A stretch of DNA of 64,000 nt from Roseiarcus sp963696665 (lineage in GTDB: Bacteria; Pseudomonadota; Alphaproteobacteria; Rhizobiales; Beijerinckiaceae), in NCBI GenBank assembly GCA_963696665.1, contig CAVOLE010000008.1, positions 248,001-312,000 on the forward strand. Reading direction: 5' to 3'. The notes under the pieces are model-generated. The model made no database searches. It was not told the DNA's origin and worked only from the letters and a program-made list of their open reading frames with translations. This document shows positions 35,351 to 45,094 of this stretch, in pieces; the first letter of the stretch is position 1, and every line of letters begins with the position of its first letter. A program made the translations under genes and the position numbers.

Positions 35351-37378
35351 TCAAGCGTGGGCGATATGGAGCGTGCCAAAACGGTCCACGCTCAGAGACT
35401 GGCCAGGATTGACAATGGTGACGGAGGCCGCCTCCTCGATCACAGCCGGACCCGCCATGGTCTGGCTCGCACGGAGATCGGCGCGGCGATACACCGGCGT
35501 ATCGACGCGCGCGCCAGGAAAGACGACGAGGCGGCGGTCGAAAGGTTTCGGCGCGCCAGAGGCGGGCGGCAACGTCAGGAGCGACGGCGCTTCTCCGGCC
35601 GATGTGGCGGTGACGAGATAATTGACGATCTCGATGATCTCGCCAGGGATGCTGAAGCCGAAGCGAAGCCGGTGCGCCTCGTGAAACGCCGCCCAGAGTT
35701 TCGGCGCGCTCTCGGCGGAAAGCGCATCGGCGGCGACGGGCAGCTCTAACTCGTAGTTCTGGCCGAGGTAGCGCATCTCTAGCGAGCGGAAGACCTGCAG
35801 GTCCTTGATCGAGCCCTGAGCCTTCAATTCGCCGAGCGCCTCCTCGACCAGGCTCGTTAAAACATCGGCGGCGCGCGCAGCGTCGAAGTTGCGACTGGTG
35901 AGCTGAGTGGTGCGCTGGCGGTCTACGCGTGCGTTGGTTACGATGAAGCCATAGGCCGAGAACTGGCCGGGGTGCATTGGTATGATGGCGCGCGGAACGC
36001 CCGCCTCCACCATCAGTTCTGAGGCATGCAGCGGTCCCGCGCCGCCGAACGTGCAAAGCGTGAAATCGCGCGGGTCGAGGCCGCGCTCGATCAGCACCGA
36101 GCGCAGCGCTCCCACCATATTGTTGTTTGCGATGCGCACGATCGCGAGCGCCGTGTCGTCGCGCGTCTGTCCGATCGCCTTCGCCGCGCGATCGATCGCC
36201 GCTTCGGCGGCGCTCTTGTCGAGCTTCATCCGCCCGTCGAGGAAATTGTTCGGATCGATCCTGCCCAGGACGACGTTGGCGTCGGTGACGGTGGCGTCAC
36301 CGCCTCCGGCGCCGTAGCAGGCGGGCCCAGGTTTTGCGCCCGCGCTTTGAGGCCCGACGCGCAACATGCCGCCCGTGTCAATCCAGGCGATCGAGCCGCC
36401 CCCTGCGCCGATCGTGCGAATGTCGAGCATCGGAATCTGGATGGGCAAACCCCATTCGATCTCGAACGCAGTGGTGAAGCTCTCCTGCTGGTTGAGAACC
36501 GTCGCGACATCCGTCGACGTGCCGCCCATGTCGAGCGTGACGAGATTATCAATTCCGCTCAGCTGAGCGAGATAGCGGCTGGCGATAACGCCCCCCGTCG
36601 GACCGGACATCGCGAGATTCACCGGCGCGCGGGCCGCGGCCTCGAGAGTCATCTCGCCACCGTTCGACTTGATCACGACGGAGGGCGCCCGGACGCCGGC
36701 CGCATCGAGCCGCTCCCGCATCGACCACAGTTGTTTGCTGACCACCGGCTTTAGGTAAGCGTCCGCCAGCGTGGTCGAGGAGCGCTCGTATTCCTTCCAC
36801 TTTGGCAACACCTCGAATGAGGTGGAGATTGGCATATCGCCGAGATGCTCGGAGAGAATCGCCTTGGCCCGCTGCTCATGAGCCGGGTTGAGATAGGAAA
36901 AAAGAAAACATACGGCGACCGCCTGGATCTCTGGCGTCGCGCGAATCGTCTTGGCCACTTCGATCAGGTCGGATTCGCTGAGCGGGGTGATAACCTTGCC
37001 CCCGGCGTCGATCCGCTCGTCGATCTCGAAGCAGTGGCGGCGCTTCACCAACGGCTTCGGCTTCACCCAGCTCATGTCGTAGTGGAACTTGCGATTGCCG
37101 CGCTGGATGAAAGGAACATCGCGAAAGCCGCGCGTCGTCACATAGGCGACAGTGGCGCCCTTGCGCTCGAGAATGGCGTTGGTGGCGACGGTGGTGCCAA
37201 GTCTTAAGAGCCGAATGGCCTCGGGCTGCAATTCCTGCGAGATGCCGTCGAGAATGCCGGACACCGGATCGCCGGGGACCGACGGCACCTTCCAGACGCT
37301 AATGCCGCTGCTCTCAGGATCGTAGGCGACGAAATCGGTGAAGGTTCCGCCTACGTCCACGCCCAACAGAACATCCAT
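35351..37378 (-). CDS. hyuA: Hydantoinase A-type ATP-binding subunit (module 2)
   Basis: A 675-residue ASKHA-fold ATPase. It shows LLGVDVGGTFTDFVAYDPES at the N-terminus, LGTTVATNAILERKGATVAYV, the tryptophan-rich MSWVKPKPLVKRRHCFEIDE, TLDMGGTSTDVATVLNQQES and IGAGGGSIAWIDTGGMLRVG. ATG 37378 is preferred to a TTG two codons earlier. It partners with the zinc-ribbon HyuB just downstream. The sequence is clearly different from the HyuA proteins of modules 1 and 3, so the three modules are not recent copies. Intact. Confidence 0.92.
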   Translation of the reverse strand: MDVLLGVDVGGTFTDFVAYDPESSGISVWKVPSVPGDPVSGILDGISQELQPEAIRLLRLGTTVATNAILERKGATVAYVTTRGFRDVPFIQRGNRKFHYDMSWVKPKPLVKRRHCFEIDERIDAGGKVITPLSESDLIEVAKTIRATPEIQAVAVCFLFSYLNPAHEQRAKAILSEHLGDMPISTSFEVLPKWKEYERSSTTLADAYLKPVVSKQLWSMRERLDAAGVRAPSVVIKSNGGEMTLEAAARAPVNLAMSGPTGGVIASRYLAQLSGIDNLVTLDMGGTSTDVATVLNQQESFTTAFEIEWGLPIQIPMLDIRTIGAGGGSIAWIDTGGMLRVGPQSAGAKPGPACYGAGGGDATVTDANVVLGRIDPNNFLDGRMKLDKSAAEAAIDRAAKAIGQTRDDTALAIVRIANNNMVGALRSVLIERGLDPRDFTLCTFGGAGPLHASELMVEAGVPRAIIPMHPGQFSAYGFIVTNARVDRQRTTQLTSRNFDAARAADVLTSLVEEALGELKAQGSIKDLQVFRSLEMRYLGQNYELELPVAADALSAESAPKLWAAFHEAHRLRFGFSIPGEIIEIVNYLVTATSAGEAPSLLTLPPASGAPKPFDRRLVVFPGARVDTPVYRRADLRASQTMAGPAVIEEAASVTIVNPGQSLSVDRFGTLHIAHA

Positions 37379-37426
37379 CAACAACCCCGCTAAGACCGCT
37401 CAGCCGCTCTCTAAGTCTTCCGCGCC

Positions 37427-38848
37427 TCAGGCCGCCGCCCGCGCCTCGGACAGCGCGTCGAGGTCGGGAGAGGCCGCCGCGAGCGCGTCGACGAACAAAT
37501 CGAGCGATCGGTCGCATTCGTCCTTCGTGATGCAGAGCGGCGGCGAGAACGCGAGCGCCTCGAGGAACGGCGAAGGCCGCACGATGAGGCCCAGCTCGAA
37601 CGCCTTGTTAGCCACGATCCGGTGCGCCGCGGCGGCGCGAGAGAAAGGGATGCGCCTCTCCTTATCGGCCGAGAGCTCAACCGCGATCATCAGGCCCTCG
37701 CCGCGCACGTCGCCGACGTAACGGTGATCGCCGACGCGCTCCTTAAGGCCCTTCTTGAGATAGGCGCCCATGCTCGCCGAATTGGCGACGAGGCCCTCGC
37801 CCTCGAGGATCGCGAGATTGGCGAGCGCCATGGCCGCGCCGACCGGATGCCCAGAATAGGTGAAGCCGTGCATCACCGGGCCGACCTCGGGCGAGGCCCG
37901 TTCCATCACGTCCCAAACGCGCTGCGAGATGAGCGAGGCCGACATCGGGAAATAGGCGCTGGTGATGCCCTTGGCGAGGCTCACGATGTCGGGCTTGAGC
38001 TTATAGAACTCGGTCGCGAACCACGTCCCGACGCGGCCGAAGCCGGTGATGACCTCGTCGACGATGAACAGGATGTCGTGCCGGTCGAGCAGAGCCTGCA
38101 GGCGCTCGAAGTAACCCGCCGGCGGGACGAGCACGCCGCCCGTCCCCATGATCGGCTCGGCGATGAAGGCCGCGACCGTTTCCGGCCCCTCACGAAGGAT
38201 CACGGCCTCGATCTCGCCGATGAGGCGATCGCAGAACGCCGCCTCGCTCTCGCCGTCCTTGGCGAAGCGATAGTGGTGCGGGCAACTCACGTGCAGGACG
38301 CCGTCGAGCGGCAGGTCGAAGGCCTTGTGGTAGGCCGCAATGCCCGTGAGGCTTCCGGAGGCGACGGTGACGCCGTGATAGGCGCCCTCGCGGGAGATGA
38401 TCTTCTTCTTCGCCGGGAGGCCGCGCAGGTTGTTGTAGTGGCGGACGAGCTTGAACGCCGTGTCGTTGGCGTCGGAGCCGGAGGTGCCGAAGAACACTTT
38501 GCTCAGATGGTCCGCGCCGCCCTGGTGGAAGAGCCCCAGCACCTTGTCGGCGAGGAGAATGGCCGGCGCATGCGAATAGGATTGGAAGAGGTGGAAGTAG
38601 TTGAGCTCCAGGACCGCCTGCCGCGCGGCTTCCGCGATTTCCGGACGGCCATAGCCAATATTGACGCACCACAGTCCCCCTGAGCAGTCGATGAGGGAGC
38701 GGCCGTTCTTGTCCTTGAGCATGACCCCCGAAGCGCTGCTGACGATCCGCGGACCGGTTTTCATGTGGTCGGCGATCGAAGTCAGGGGATGAAGCAGGCT
38801 TTGCCGGTCCATCTCCTCCAAACTGTAGTTTCGCAGCGCTTCAGGCAT
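37427..38848 (-). CDS. Class III (omega) aminotransferase
   Basis: A 473-residue fold-type I PLP enzyme of the beta-alanine/GABA/putrescine-pyruvate type. Motifs: FFGTSGSDANDTAFKLVRHY, GAYHGVTVASGSLTG, the acid pair in LFIVDEVITGFGRVGTWFAT, and the Schiff-base Lys in SLAKGITSAYFPM, then HGFTYSGHPVGAA. It moves the amino group of an omega-amino acid or amine to pyruvate or 2-oxoglutarate. It is the first gene of the second minus-strand block, about 50 bases ahead of hyuA, and would deaminate an amino-acid product of ring opening. Confidence 0.92.
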   Translation of the reverse strand: MPEALRNYSLEEMDRQSLLHPLTSIADHMKTGPRIVSSASGVMLKDKNGRSLIDCSGGLWCVNIGYGRPEIAEAARQAVLELNYFHLFQSYSHAPAILLADKVLGLFHQGGADHLSKVFFGTSGSDANDTAFKLVRHYNNLRGLPAKKKIISREGAYHGVTVASGSLTGIAAYHKAFDLPLDGVLHVSCPHHYRFAKDGESEAAFCDRLIGEIEAVILREGPETVAAFIAEPIMGTGGVLVPPAGYFERLQALLDRHDILFIVDEVITGFGRVGTWFATEFYKLKPDIVSLAKGITSAYFPMSASLISQRVWDVMERASPEVGPVMHGFTYSGHPVGAAMALANLAILEGEGLVANSASMGAYLKKGLKERVGDHRYVGDVRGEGLMIAVELSADKERRIPFSRAAAAHRIVANKAFELGLIVRPSPFLEALAFSPPLCITKDECDRSLDLFVDALAAASPDLDALSEARAAA

Positions 38849-39293
38849 CGTTCAGCTTTCACCTCGGTAGGACAAAGACAAAGAAAGTCGTCGACCCGCT
38901 CAACGCCTGATGCGTGTCTGTAAAACAGAGATATAGACGGCGACCGAGCCTCGAAGAGGCGCGTCCCGGCCGTTCGATTGCACATGGGGCAGCAAGCTGC
39001 GTGCCATCGCGAAGTCGTCACAAGTTTCAGACGATGTAACGTGAGCTTGGGGCCGCGGTTGACCATTTGTTACTCAGGATGTCGCCGAGAGCGGAAACGG
39101 CGCCGCTTTTGTGATCACAGTTGGCCGCGCCTATGCCGGAGATCGTTCGGCGCCTCGTCCGGACGTCCCGTTTTGCCAGCGGCGCGGCAAGCGGCTTGTT
39201 GCCCAGGGCCGCTGGCGGCGCCAATCTTGGCCTCGGCACGGCGCTTGCAGCAAGCTGTAATCACAGATGCGAGCAGAGTGTGCGGCAGAGGGT
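38849..39293. other. Divergent intergenic region between aminotransferase and hyuA (module 3)
   Basis: About 445 bases separating the minus-strand aminotransferase from the plus-strand hyuA, so it should hold two promoters. No ORF with a recognisable product, no RNA gene and no long palindrome was seen. No local regulator gene adjoins it. Confidence 0.4.
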
Positions 39294-41357
39294 ATGATGC
39301 GACTGGCGTGCGACACGGGCGGGACGTTCACGGATCTCGTGGTCGAGGACGGCGACCGCATCCAGTTCTTCAAGGCCTCGACGACGCCGGACGATCCGGT
39401 GCGCGGCGTGCTCAACTCGATCAAGCTGGCGGCGGACCACTATGGCGTCGCCACGCGGGAACTGCTGGCGCGCGCGACCGCCTTCGTTCACGGCACGACG
39501 CGGGCGATCAACGCCATCCTCACCGGCTCGACCGCCAAGACCGCCTTTCTGACGACCGAGGGCCATCGGGACGTGCTCGTCATTCGCGAGGGCGGCCGCA
39601 TCGAGCCGTTCAATTTCCGCGTCCCCTACCCCGAGCCCTATGTGCCGCGCCGCCTCACATTTGAAATCCCCGAGCGCGTTAACGCGGATGGACAGGTGCT
39701 GAAGCCGCTCGATGAGGCGAGGGTGCTTGCGGTCGTCGAGCGGCTCAAGGCGCTCAAGGTCGAGGCGGTCGGCGTCTGCCTCTTGTGGTCGATCGTCAAC
39801 GCTGAGCATGAGCGACGGCTTGGGGAGCTTCTGGCGAAGCATCTGCCCGGCGTTCCCGTGACGCTGTCGCACGAGCTCAATCCGACTTTGCGCGAATATC
39901 GCCGCGCCTCCGCGACCGTCATCGACGCTTCGCTGAAGCCGCTCATGTTCGCCTATCTCGACGGCCTGACCAACAGGCTGCGCGAAGCGGGTTTCAACGG
40001 CCGCACGTTGATGGTGACCTCGCAGGGCGGCATCATGGACGCGGAGGCGGTCGCCCGCGCGCCGATTCATTCGATCAATTCCGGACCCGCCATGGCGCCG
40101 GTCGCCGGCCGCTTCTACGCCGGCCGCGATTTCGGCAACGCGATCGCCATCGTCGCCGACACCGGGGGCACCAGCTACGACGTGAGCCTCGTGCGCGACG
40201 GCCGCATTCCGTGGACGCGCGAGACTTGGCTCGGGCAACGGTTCCGCGGCCACATGACGGGCTTCCCGTCCGTCGACGTGAAGAGCATCGGAGCGGGCGG
40301 CGGATCGATCGCCTGGGTCGATACCGGCGGCCTCTTGCAGGTCGGGCCGAAGAGCGCGGGATCGACGCCGGGACCCGTCGCCTATGGCAAGGGCGGCGTC
40401 GAGCCGACCGTCACCGATTGCGCCATCGCGCTCGGCTATATCGACCCGGAGTTCTTCCTCGGCGGCGCGATGAAGCTCGATCGTGAAGCCGCCATAGCCG
40501 CGGTGCGCGACAAGGTGGCGACGAAGCTCGAACTGTCGGTCGAGGAGACGGCGGCCTCGGTCCTCGCGCTCGCGACCGAGAAGATGGTCGGCGCGATCGA
40601 CGAGATCACCGTCAACCAGGGCATCGATCCGCAGACCGCGGTCCTTATTGGCGGTGGAGGCGCTGCGGGCATCAATGCGGTCGCGGTCGGCAAACGTCTC
40701 GGCTGCGCGGGCGTGCTCATCCCGGAGGCTGGCGCGCTCCTGAGCGCGGCGGGCGCGCTCATGTCGGAGCTGTCGTCCGACCATGCGCAGATGCTGTTCT
40801 GCACGAGCGACCGCTTCCCCTTCGATAAGGTGGCCGCGGTCCTCGACGATCTCAAGGCCAGGTGCCGCGCCTTCGCCGAGGGGCCTGGCGAGGGCGCACT
40901 GGAAGTCGCGACGGAAGTCTCGGTCGAGGCCCGCTACCCTCACCAGATCTGGGAGATCGAGGCGCCGGTGAAGGGCGGCGAGATCCGCAGCGCCGAGGAC
41001 CTCGCCGCGCTCACGGCCGAGTTCCATGCGATGCATAAGACCATATTCGAGATCAACGACCCGGCCTCCGAGGTCGAGTTCGTCACCTGGCGCGCGAAGG
41101 TGAGCTGCCGCTTACGCGAGGGCGGCGGCGGCCGCCTTCCCGAGGCCGCGGCCGCCGAGAGCGGGCCGTCGAAGCGGCGCATCTACTTTTCCGAGACCGG
41201 CTGGACCGAGGCGCCGATTGTTCGCTTCGAGACCATGACGCCCGGAGAACAGGTCAAGGGTCCGGCGGTCGTCGAATCCTCGTTCACGACGGTCGTCGTC
41301 GATCCCGGAGCGATCGCCTCGCGCACGGAGGGCGGCGGGCTCCAGGTCACTTTCTGA
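39294..41357 (+). CDS. hyuA: Hydantoinase A-type ATP-binding subunit (module 3)
   Basis: A 687-residue ASKHA ATPase. Its start, MMRLACDTGGTFTDLVVEDG at 39294 (or 39297), follows a GAGGG. Other motifs are FVHGTTRAINAILTGSTAKT, LGQRFRGHMTGFPSVDVKSI, IVADTGGTSYDVSLVRDG and GGSIAWVDTGGLLQVGPKSA. It leads a plus-strand operon with two tandem hyuB genes and a class IV aminotransferase. The acidic motif reads DTGGTSYD rather than the DMGGTSFD of module 1, a subgroup seen in acetophenone-carboxylase-like proteins. Substrate unassigned. Intact. Confidence 0.92.
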   Translation: MMRLACDTGGTFTDLVVEDGDRIQFFKASTTPDDPVRGVLNSIKLAADHYGVATRELLARATAFVHGTTRAINAILTGSTAKTAFLTTEGHRDVLVIREGGRIEPFNFRVPYPEPYVPRRLTFEIPERVNADGQVLKPLDEARVLAVVERLKALKVEAVGVCLLWSIVNAEHERRLGELLAKHLPGVPVTLSHELNPTLREYRRASATVIDASLKPLMFAYLDGLTNRLREAGFNGRTLMVTSQGGIMDAEAVARAPIHSINSGPAMAPVAGRFYAGRDFGNAIAIVADTGGTSYDVSLVRDGRIPWTRETWLGQRFRGHMTGFPSVDVKSIGAGGGSIAWVDTGGLLQVGPKSAGSTPGPVAYGKGGVEPTVTDCAIALGYIDPEFFLGGAMKLDREAAIAAVRDKVATKLELSVEETAASVLALATEKMVGAIDEITVNQGIDPQTAVLIGGGGAAGINAVAVGKRLGCAGVLIPEAGALLSAAGALMSELSSDHAQMLFCTSDRFPFDKVAAVLDDLKARCRAFAEGPGEGALEVATEVSVEARYPHQIWEIEAPVKGGEIRSAEDLAALTAEFHAMHKTIFEINDPASEVEFVTWRAKVSCRLREGGGGRLPEAAAAESGPSKRRIYFSETGWTEAPIVRFETMTPGEQVKGPAVVESSFTTVVVDPGAIASRTEGGGLQVTF

Positions 41358-41395
41358 TCGGCGCGCCAAGAAATGGTCAAGCGAAAAGGCCTGCA

Positions 41396-43213
41396 ATGAC
41401 GATACGGGTCGGCGAAGTGGGGCAGAACCGCGGCGCAGCCCAAGGCGTCCGCACGGCGATCCTGTCGAGCCGCATGGACAGCATCGCCCAGAAGATGCAG
41501 AACACGTTGTTCCGCACGGCGCGCTCCGGCGTGCTCAATACGGCGCACGACTTCTCGTGCGTGATCCTGACGCCGGACTGCCGCCTCCTCGCCCGCGCCG
41601 AAAGCCTGCCGATCCATACGCTGATCGGGCCGAACCTCATGTGCGAGGCGGTGAAGCGCTATCACCCCGTCCTCAAGGCCGGCGACTGCTACCTGCACAA
41701 TTGCCCTTACGAGGGCAATTCGCACGCGGCCGACCATTGCCTCATCGCGCCGATCGTCGACAAGCGCGGCGTGCTGCGCTTTTTCGCGCTGGCCAAGGCG
41801 CATCAGGCCGACTGCGGCAATTCGCGGCCCTCGACCTATCTGGCCGACGTCGCCGACGTGTACGAAGAAGGCGCGCTCATCTTCTCGGCGGTCAAGATCC
41901 AGGAGAACTATCGCAACAACGAAGATATCATCCGGATGTGCCGCAACCGCATCCGCGTGCCCGAGCAATGGTGGGGCGACTATCTTGCTTCGCTCGGCGC
42001 GGTGCGCATCGCCGAGCGCGAGCTTCTGGCGCTCGGCGAGGAAGTCGGCTGGGACGCGCTTGAGCGCCACGCCGAAGCATGGTTCGACTATTCGGAAGGC
42101 AAGATGATCGAGGCGATCCGCCGCCTCAAATCCGGCAACGCGACCACGCGCGCTGCGCACGATCCGATCCCCGGCCTGCCGGAGGGCATTGCGATCAAGG
42201 TGGATGTCGAGGTTGACGCAGAAGCAGGGACCATCACGGTCGACCTCCGGGACAACCCCGACTGCCAGGCCTGCGGCCTCAATCTCACGCAAGGAACAGC
42301 CAGCACCGCGGCGATGGTCGGCATCTATAACGCGATCCTCGATCACACCGTGCCGACCAACGCCGGCAGCTTCCGCCGCATCACGCTCAAGCTGCGTGAG
42401 AACTGCGCGGTCGGCATTCCCCGCCATCCTTTCTCCTGCTCGGTCGCGACGACCAATCTCGCTGACCGCGTGGCGAATAGCGTGCAGCGCGCCATCGCCC
42501 AGATCGCGCCCGGCTTCGGCCTCGCCGAGACGGGTCCGAGCCAACCGCCCGGCATGGGGGTGATTTCGGGCCTTGACCCGCGGCACGGAAATGCGCCTTT
42601 CGTCAACCAGGTGTTCATCGGCGTGACCGGCGGCGCGGCCACGGCGGCGAGCGACGCGTTCATGACCATCATCGACATCGGCAACGCGGGCCTCTGCCGC
42701 CACAATTCGATCGAGGTCGACGAATTGCATCATCCGCTGCACATCGTCAGCCGCACCATTGTCCCCGACACCGAGGGCGCGGGGCAATATCGGCGGCGCC
42801 CGTCGATGATCTCGGAATTCGGCCCAACCCCAGGCTGCACGATGAAAGTGCTCTACACCTCCGACGGCACGATCAACCACGCGGTGGGCGTGCTTGGCGG
42901 AGGCGGCGGCGGACCAAGCCGCGCCTTGAAACGCGAGCTCGACGGCTCGCTCACCACCCTGCCCGCCTGCTACGGCGTGACGCTCGAGCCCGGCGAATAT
43001 GTCGTATCCTATTCGTCCGGCGGCGGCGGCTATGGCAAGCCGACCGAGCGCGACCCGGCTCTCGTCATGCACGATCTGCAGGAGGGCTGGATCACCGCCG
43101 AGCGCGCGCGCTCCGTTTATGGCGTCGAGACCGCCGCGGGCGCCGAGCCGGGCGTTCCGGTTCTCGATGAAACAGCGACCCGGACGCTGAGAGCGTCGCT
43201 CGCCGCTTCCTGA
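41396..43213 (+). CDS. hyuB: Hydantoinase B-type subunit, first of a tandem pair (module 3)
   Basis: A 605-residue HyuB-type protein. Core motifs are LSSRMDSIAQKMQNTLFRTA, TAHDFSCVILTPDCRLLARA, NCPYEGNSHAADHCLIAPIV, AKAHQADCGNSRPSTY and the terminal SSGGGGYGKPTERDP. It starts 38 bases after hyuA. The following gene is a close paralogue sharing roughly four of five residues by eye. The two differ mostly in residues near the predicted substrate loops (YLHNCPYEG vs FLHNSPYEG, FFALAKAH vs YWVLAKAH), which hints at separate substrates or a heteromeric complex with one HyuA. Intact. Confidence 0.9.
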   Translation: MTIRVGEVGQNRGAAQGVRTAILSSRMDSIAQKMQNTLFRTARSGVLNTAHDFSCVILTPDCRLLARAESLPIHTLIGPNLMCEAVKRYHPVLKAGDCYLHNCPYEGNSHAADHCLIAPIVDKRGVLRFFALAKAHQADCGNSRPSTYLADVADVYEEGALIFSAVKIQENYRNNEDIIRMCRNRIRVPEQWWGDYLASLGAVRIAERELLALGEEVGWDALERHAEAWFDYSEGKMIEAIRRLKSGNATTRAAHDPIPGLPEGIAIKVDVEVDAEAGTITVDLRDNPDCQACGLNLTQGTASTAAMVGIYNAILDHTVPTNAGSFRRITLKLRENCAVGIPRHPFSCSVATTNLADRVANSVQRAIAQIAPGFGLAETGPSQPPGMGVISGLDPRHGNAPFVNQVFIGVTGGAATAASDAFMTIIDIGNAGLCRHNSIEVDELHHPLHIVSRTIVPDTEGAGQYRRRPSMISEFGPTPGCTMKVLYTSDGTINHAVGVLGGGGGGPSRALKRELDGSLTTLPACYGVTLEPGEYVVSYSSGGGGYGKPTERDPALVMHDLQEGWITAERARSVYGVETAAGAEPGVPVLDETATRTLRASLAAS

Positions 43214-43258
43214 CCCGCGCTGCGCCTGAAGCGTTCAATCCACTCGAGGACCGTTGCA

Positions 43259-45088
43259 ATGAATGTCGTGAACCCCGTTTCGAGGCTCAATGAGCGGGGA
43301 CCGGATGGCGTCCGAATGGCGATCCTGTCGAGCCGCATGGACAGCATCGCGCGCAAAATGCAGAACACGCTGTTCCGCACCGCGCGCTCCGGCATTCTCA
43401 ACACCGCGCACGACTTCTCCTGCGTCGTCCTGACCGCCGACTGCCGTTTGCTCGCCGCCGCCGAGAGCCTGCCGACGCACACGCTGGTCGGCCCTGACAT
43501 CATCTGCCGGACGGTGCGCGAATATCACCCGAAGCTGAAGGCCGGCGACTGCTTCCTGCACAACTCTCCTTACGAGGGCAATTCGCACGCCGCCGATCAT
43601 TGCCTCGTCGTTCCGGTGATCGATAAGGCAGGCGTCCTGCGCTACTGGGTCTTGGCCAAGGCTCATCAGGCCGACTGCGGCAACTCCAAGCCCTCGACCT
43701 ATCTCGGCGACGTCGTCGACGTCTACAACGAAGGCGCGCTCATCTTCTCGGCCGTCAAGATCCAGGAGAATTATCGCGACAAGGCTGACATCGTGCGGAT
43801 GTGCAAGTTCCGCATTCGCGTGCCGGAAGTCTGGTGGGGCGACTATCTCGCTTCGCTCGGCGCGGTGCGCATCGCCGAGCGCGAGCTTTTGGCGCTCGGC
43901 AAGGAAATCGGCTGGGACGAGCTCGACCGCTACGCCGAGTCCTGGTTCGACTATTCTGAAGGAAAGATGGTCGAGGCGATCCGGCGGCTCAAGTCTGGCC
44001 GGCGCGTCATCCACACGGCGCACGATCCTTTTCCTGGCGTTCCCGACGGCATTCCGGTCAGGGTGGACGTCGAGGTCGATGTCGAGGCCGCGACGATCGT
44101 CGTCGACCTCGCCGACAATCCGGACTGCCAGCCGTGCGGCCTCAACCTCACCGAATCGACCTCCATCAGCGCGGCGATGGTCGGCATCTACAACGGCATC
44201 CTCGACCACCACGTGCCCGCGAACGCCGGCAGCTTCCGGCGCATCAACGTGAAGGTTCGCGAGAACTGCGCGGTCGGCATTCCCCGCCATCCGTTCTCCT
44301 GCTCGGTCGCGACGACCAACCTCGCCGACCGCGTGTCCAACCCCGTCCAGCGCGCGCTGGCCGAGATCGCCCCCGGCTACGGCCAGGCCGAGACCGGGCC
44401 GATCCAGCCGCCGGGCATGGGAGTCATCTCCGGCAAGGATCCCAGACGCAACGGCGCGCCCTTCGTCAATCAGGTGCATGTTGGCATCGGCGGCGGCGCG
44501 GCGACGCCGGCGACCGACGGGTTCCTGTCGATCATCCATGTCGGCAACGCCGGCATGTGCCACATCAATTCCGTCGAAGTCGACGAGCTGGGCCATCCGA
44601 TGCACGTCGTGCGTCGCGGAATCGTCGCCGACACCGAAGGCGCCGGAGCGTTCCGGGGCGCGCCGTCGATCTACGGCGAGTTCGGACCGATCGAGGGCTG
44701 CACGATGAAGGTGCTCTACACGGCGGACGGCACGATCAACAGCGCGATGGGCGCGATCGGCGGCGGGCGAGGCGGCCCGGCGCGGGCGCAGAAGCGCGAG
44801 CGCGACGGTTTGCTCTCCCCTCTGCCCGCCTGCTATGGCGTGACGCTCGAGCCCGGCGAGTTCGTCGTCTCGCATTCGGCGGGCGGCGGAGGTTATGGTC
44901 ATCCGTTCGACCGCGACCCCGAGCGCGTGCTGCACGATCTGAGCGAAGGCTGGATCACCGCGGAGCGCGCGAGATCTGTCTATGGCGTGGCCACGACCGG
45001 CGACGCGGACGCCGACACGCTGGCGGTCGACGGGCCCGCGACGCAAGCTCTGCGCGCCAGGATGCGCGCGGCCATTTCAGGAGGCTGA
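43259..45088 (+). CDS. hyuB: Hydantoinase B-type subunit, second of a tandem pair (module 3)
   Basis: A 609-residue paralogue of the preceding protein with the same architecture (LSSRMDSIARKMQNTLFRTA, TAHDFSCVVLTADCRLL, NSPYEGNSHAADHCLVVPVI, HSAGGGGYGHPFDRDP). The start MNVVNPVSRLNERGPDG differs from its twin, so the duplication is not very recent. It shares one upstream HyuA. A good ribosome-binding site for the next gene (AGGAGG) overlaps its last codons, so the operon continues into the class IV aminotransferase. Intact. Confidence 0.9.
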   Translation: MNVVNPVSRLNERGPDGVRMAILSSRMDSIARKMQNTLFRTARSGILNTAHDFSCVVLTADCRLLAAAESLPTHTLVGPDIICRTVREYHPKLKAGDCFLHNSPYEGNSHAADHCLVVPVIDKAGVLRYWVLAKAHQADCGNSKPSTYLGDVVDVYNEGALIFSAVKIQENYRDKADIVRMCKFRIRVPEVWWGDYLASLGAVRIAERELLALGKEIGWDELDRYAESWFDYSEGKMVEAIRRLKSGRRVIHTAHDPFPGVPDGIPVRVDVEVDVEAATIVVDLADNPDCQPCGLNLTESTSISAAMVGIYNGILDHHVPANAGSFRRINVKVRENCAVGIPRHPFSCSVATTNLADRVSNPVQRALAEIAPGYGQAETGPIQPPGMGVISGKDPRRNGAPFVNQVHVGIGGGAATPATDGFLSIIHVGNAGMCHINSVEVDELGHPMHVVRRGIVADTEGAGAFRGAPSIYGEFGPIEGCTMKVLYTADGTINSAMGAIGGGRGGPARAQKRERDGLLSPLPACYGVTLEPGEFVVSHSAGGGGYGHPFDRDPERVLHDLSEGWITAERARSVYGVATTGDADADTLAVDGPATQALRARMRAAISGG

Positions 45089-45094
45089 CTTAAA

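Noticed and set aside
39261..45046. Three very long minus-strand open frames (about 600 codons each) opposite hyuA and the two hyuB genes
   Set aside because: They mirror the GC-rich third-position pattern of the plus-strand genes, read as Arg/His/Asp-rich sequence without domains, and the plus strand encodes clear HyuA/HyuB families.
18554..45088. Assigning a precise substrate (hydantoin, 5-oxoproline or acetophenone) to any HyuA/HyuB module
   Set aside because: The superfamily covers hydrolases and carboxylases, and the motifs visible by eye do not discriminate. No dihydropyrimidinase-type hydantoinase, carbamoylase or hydantoin racemase gene is present to decide it.
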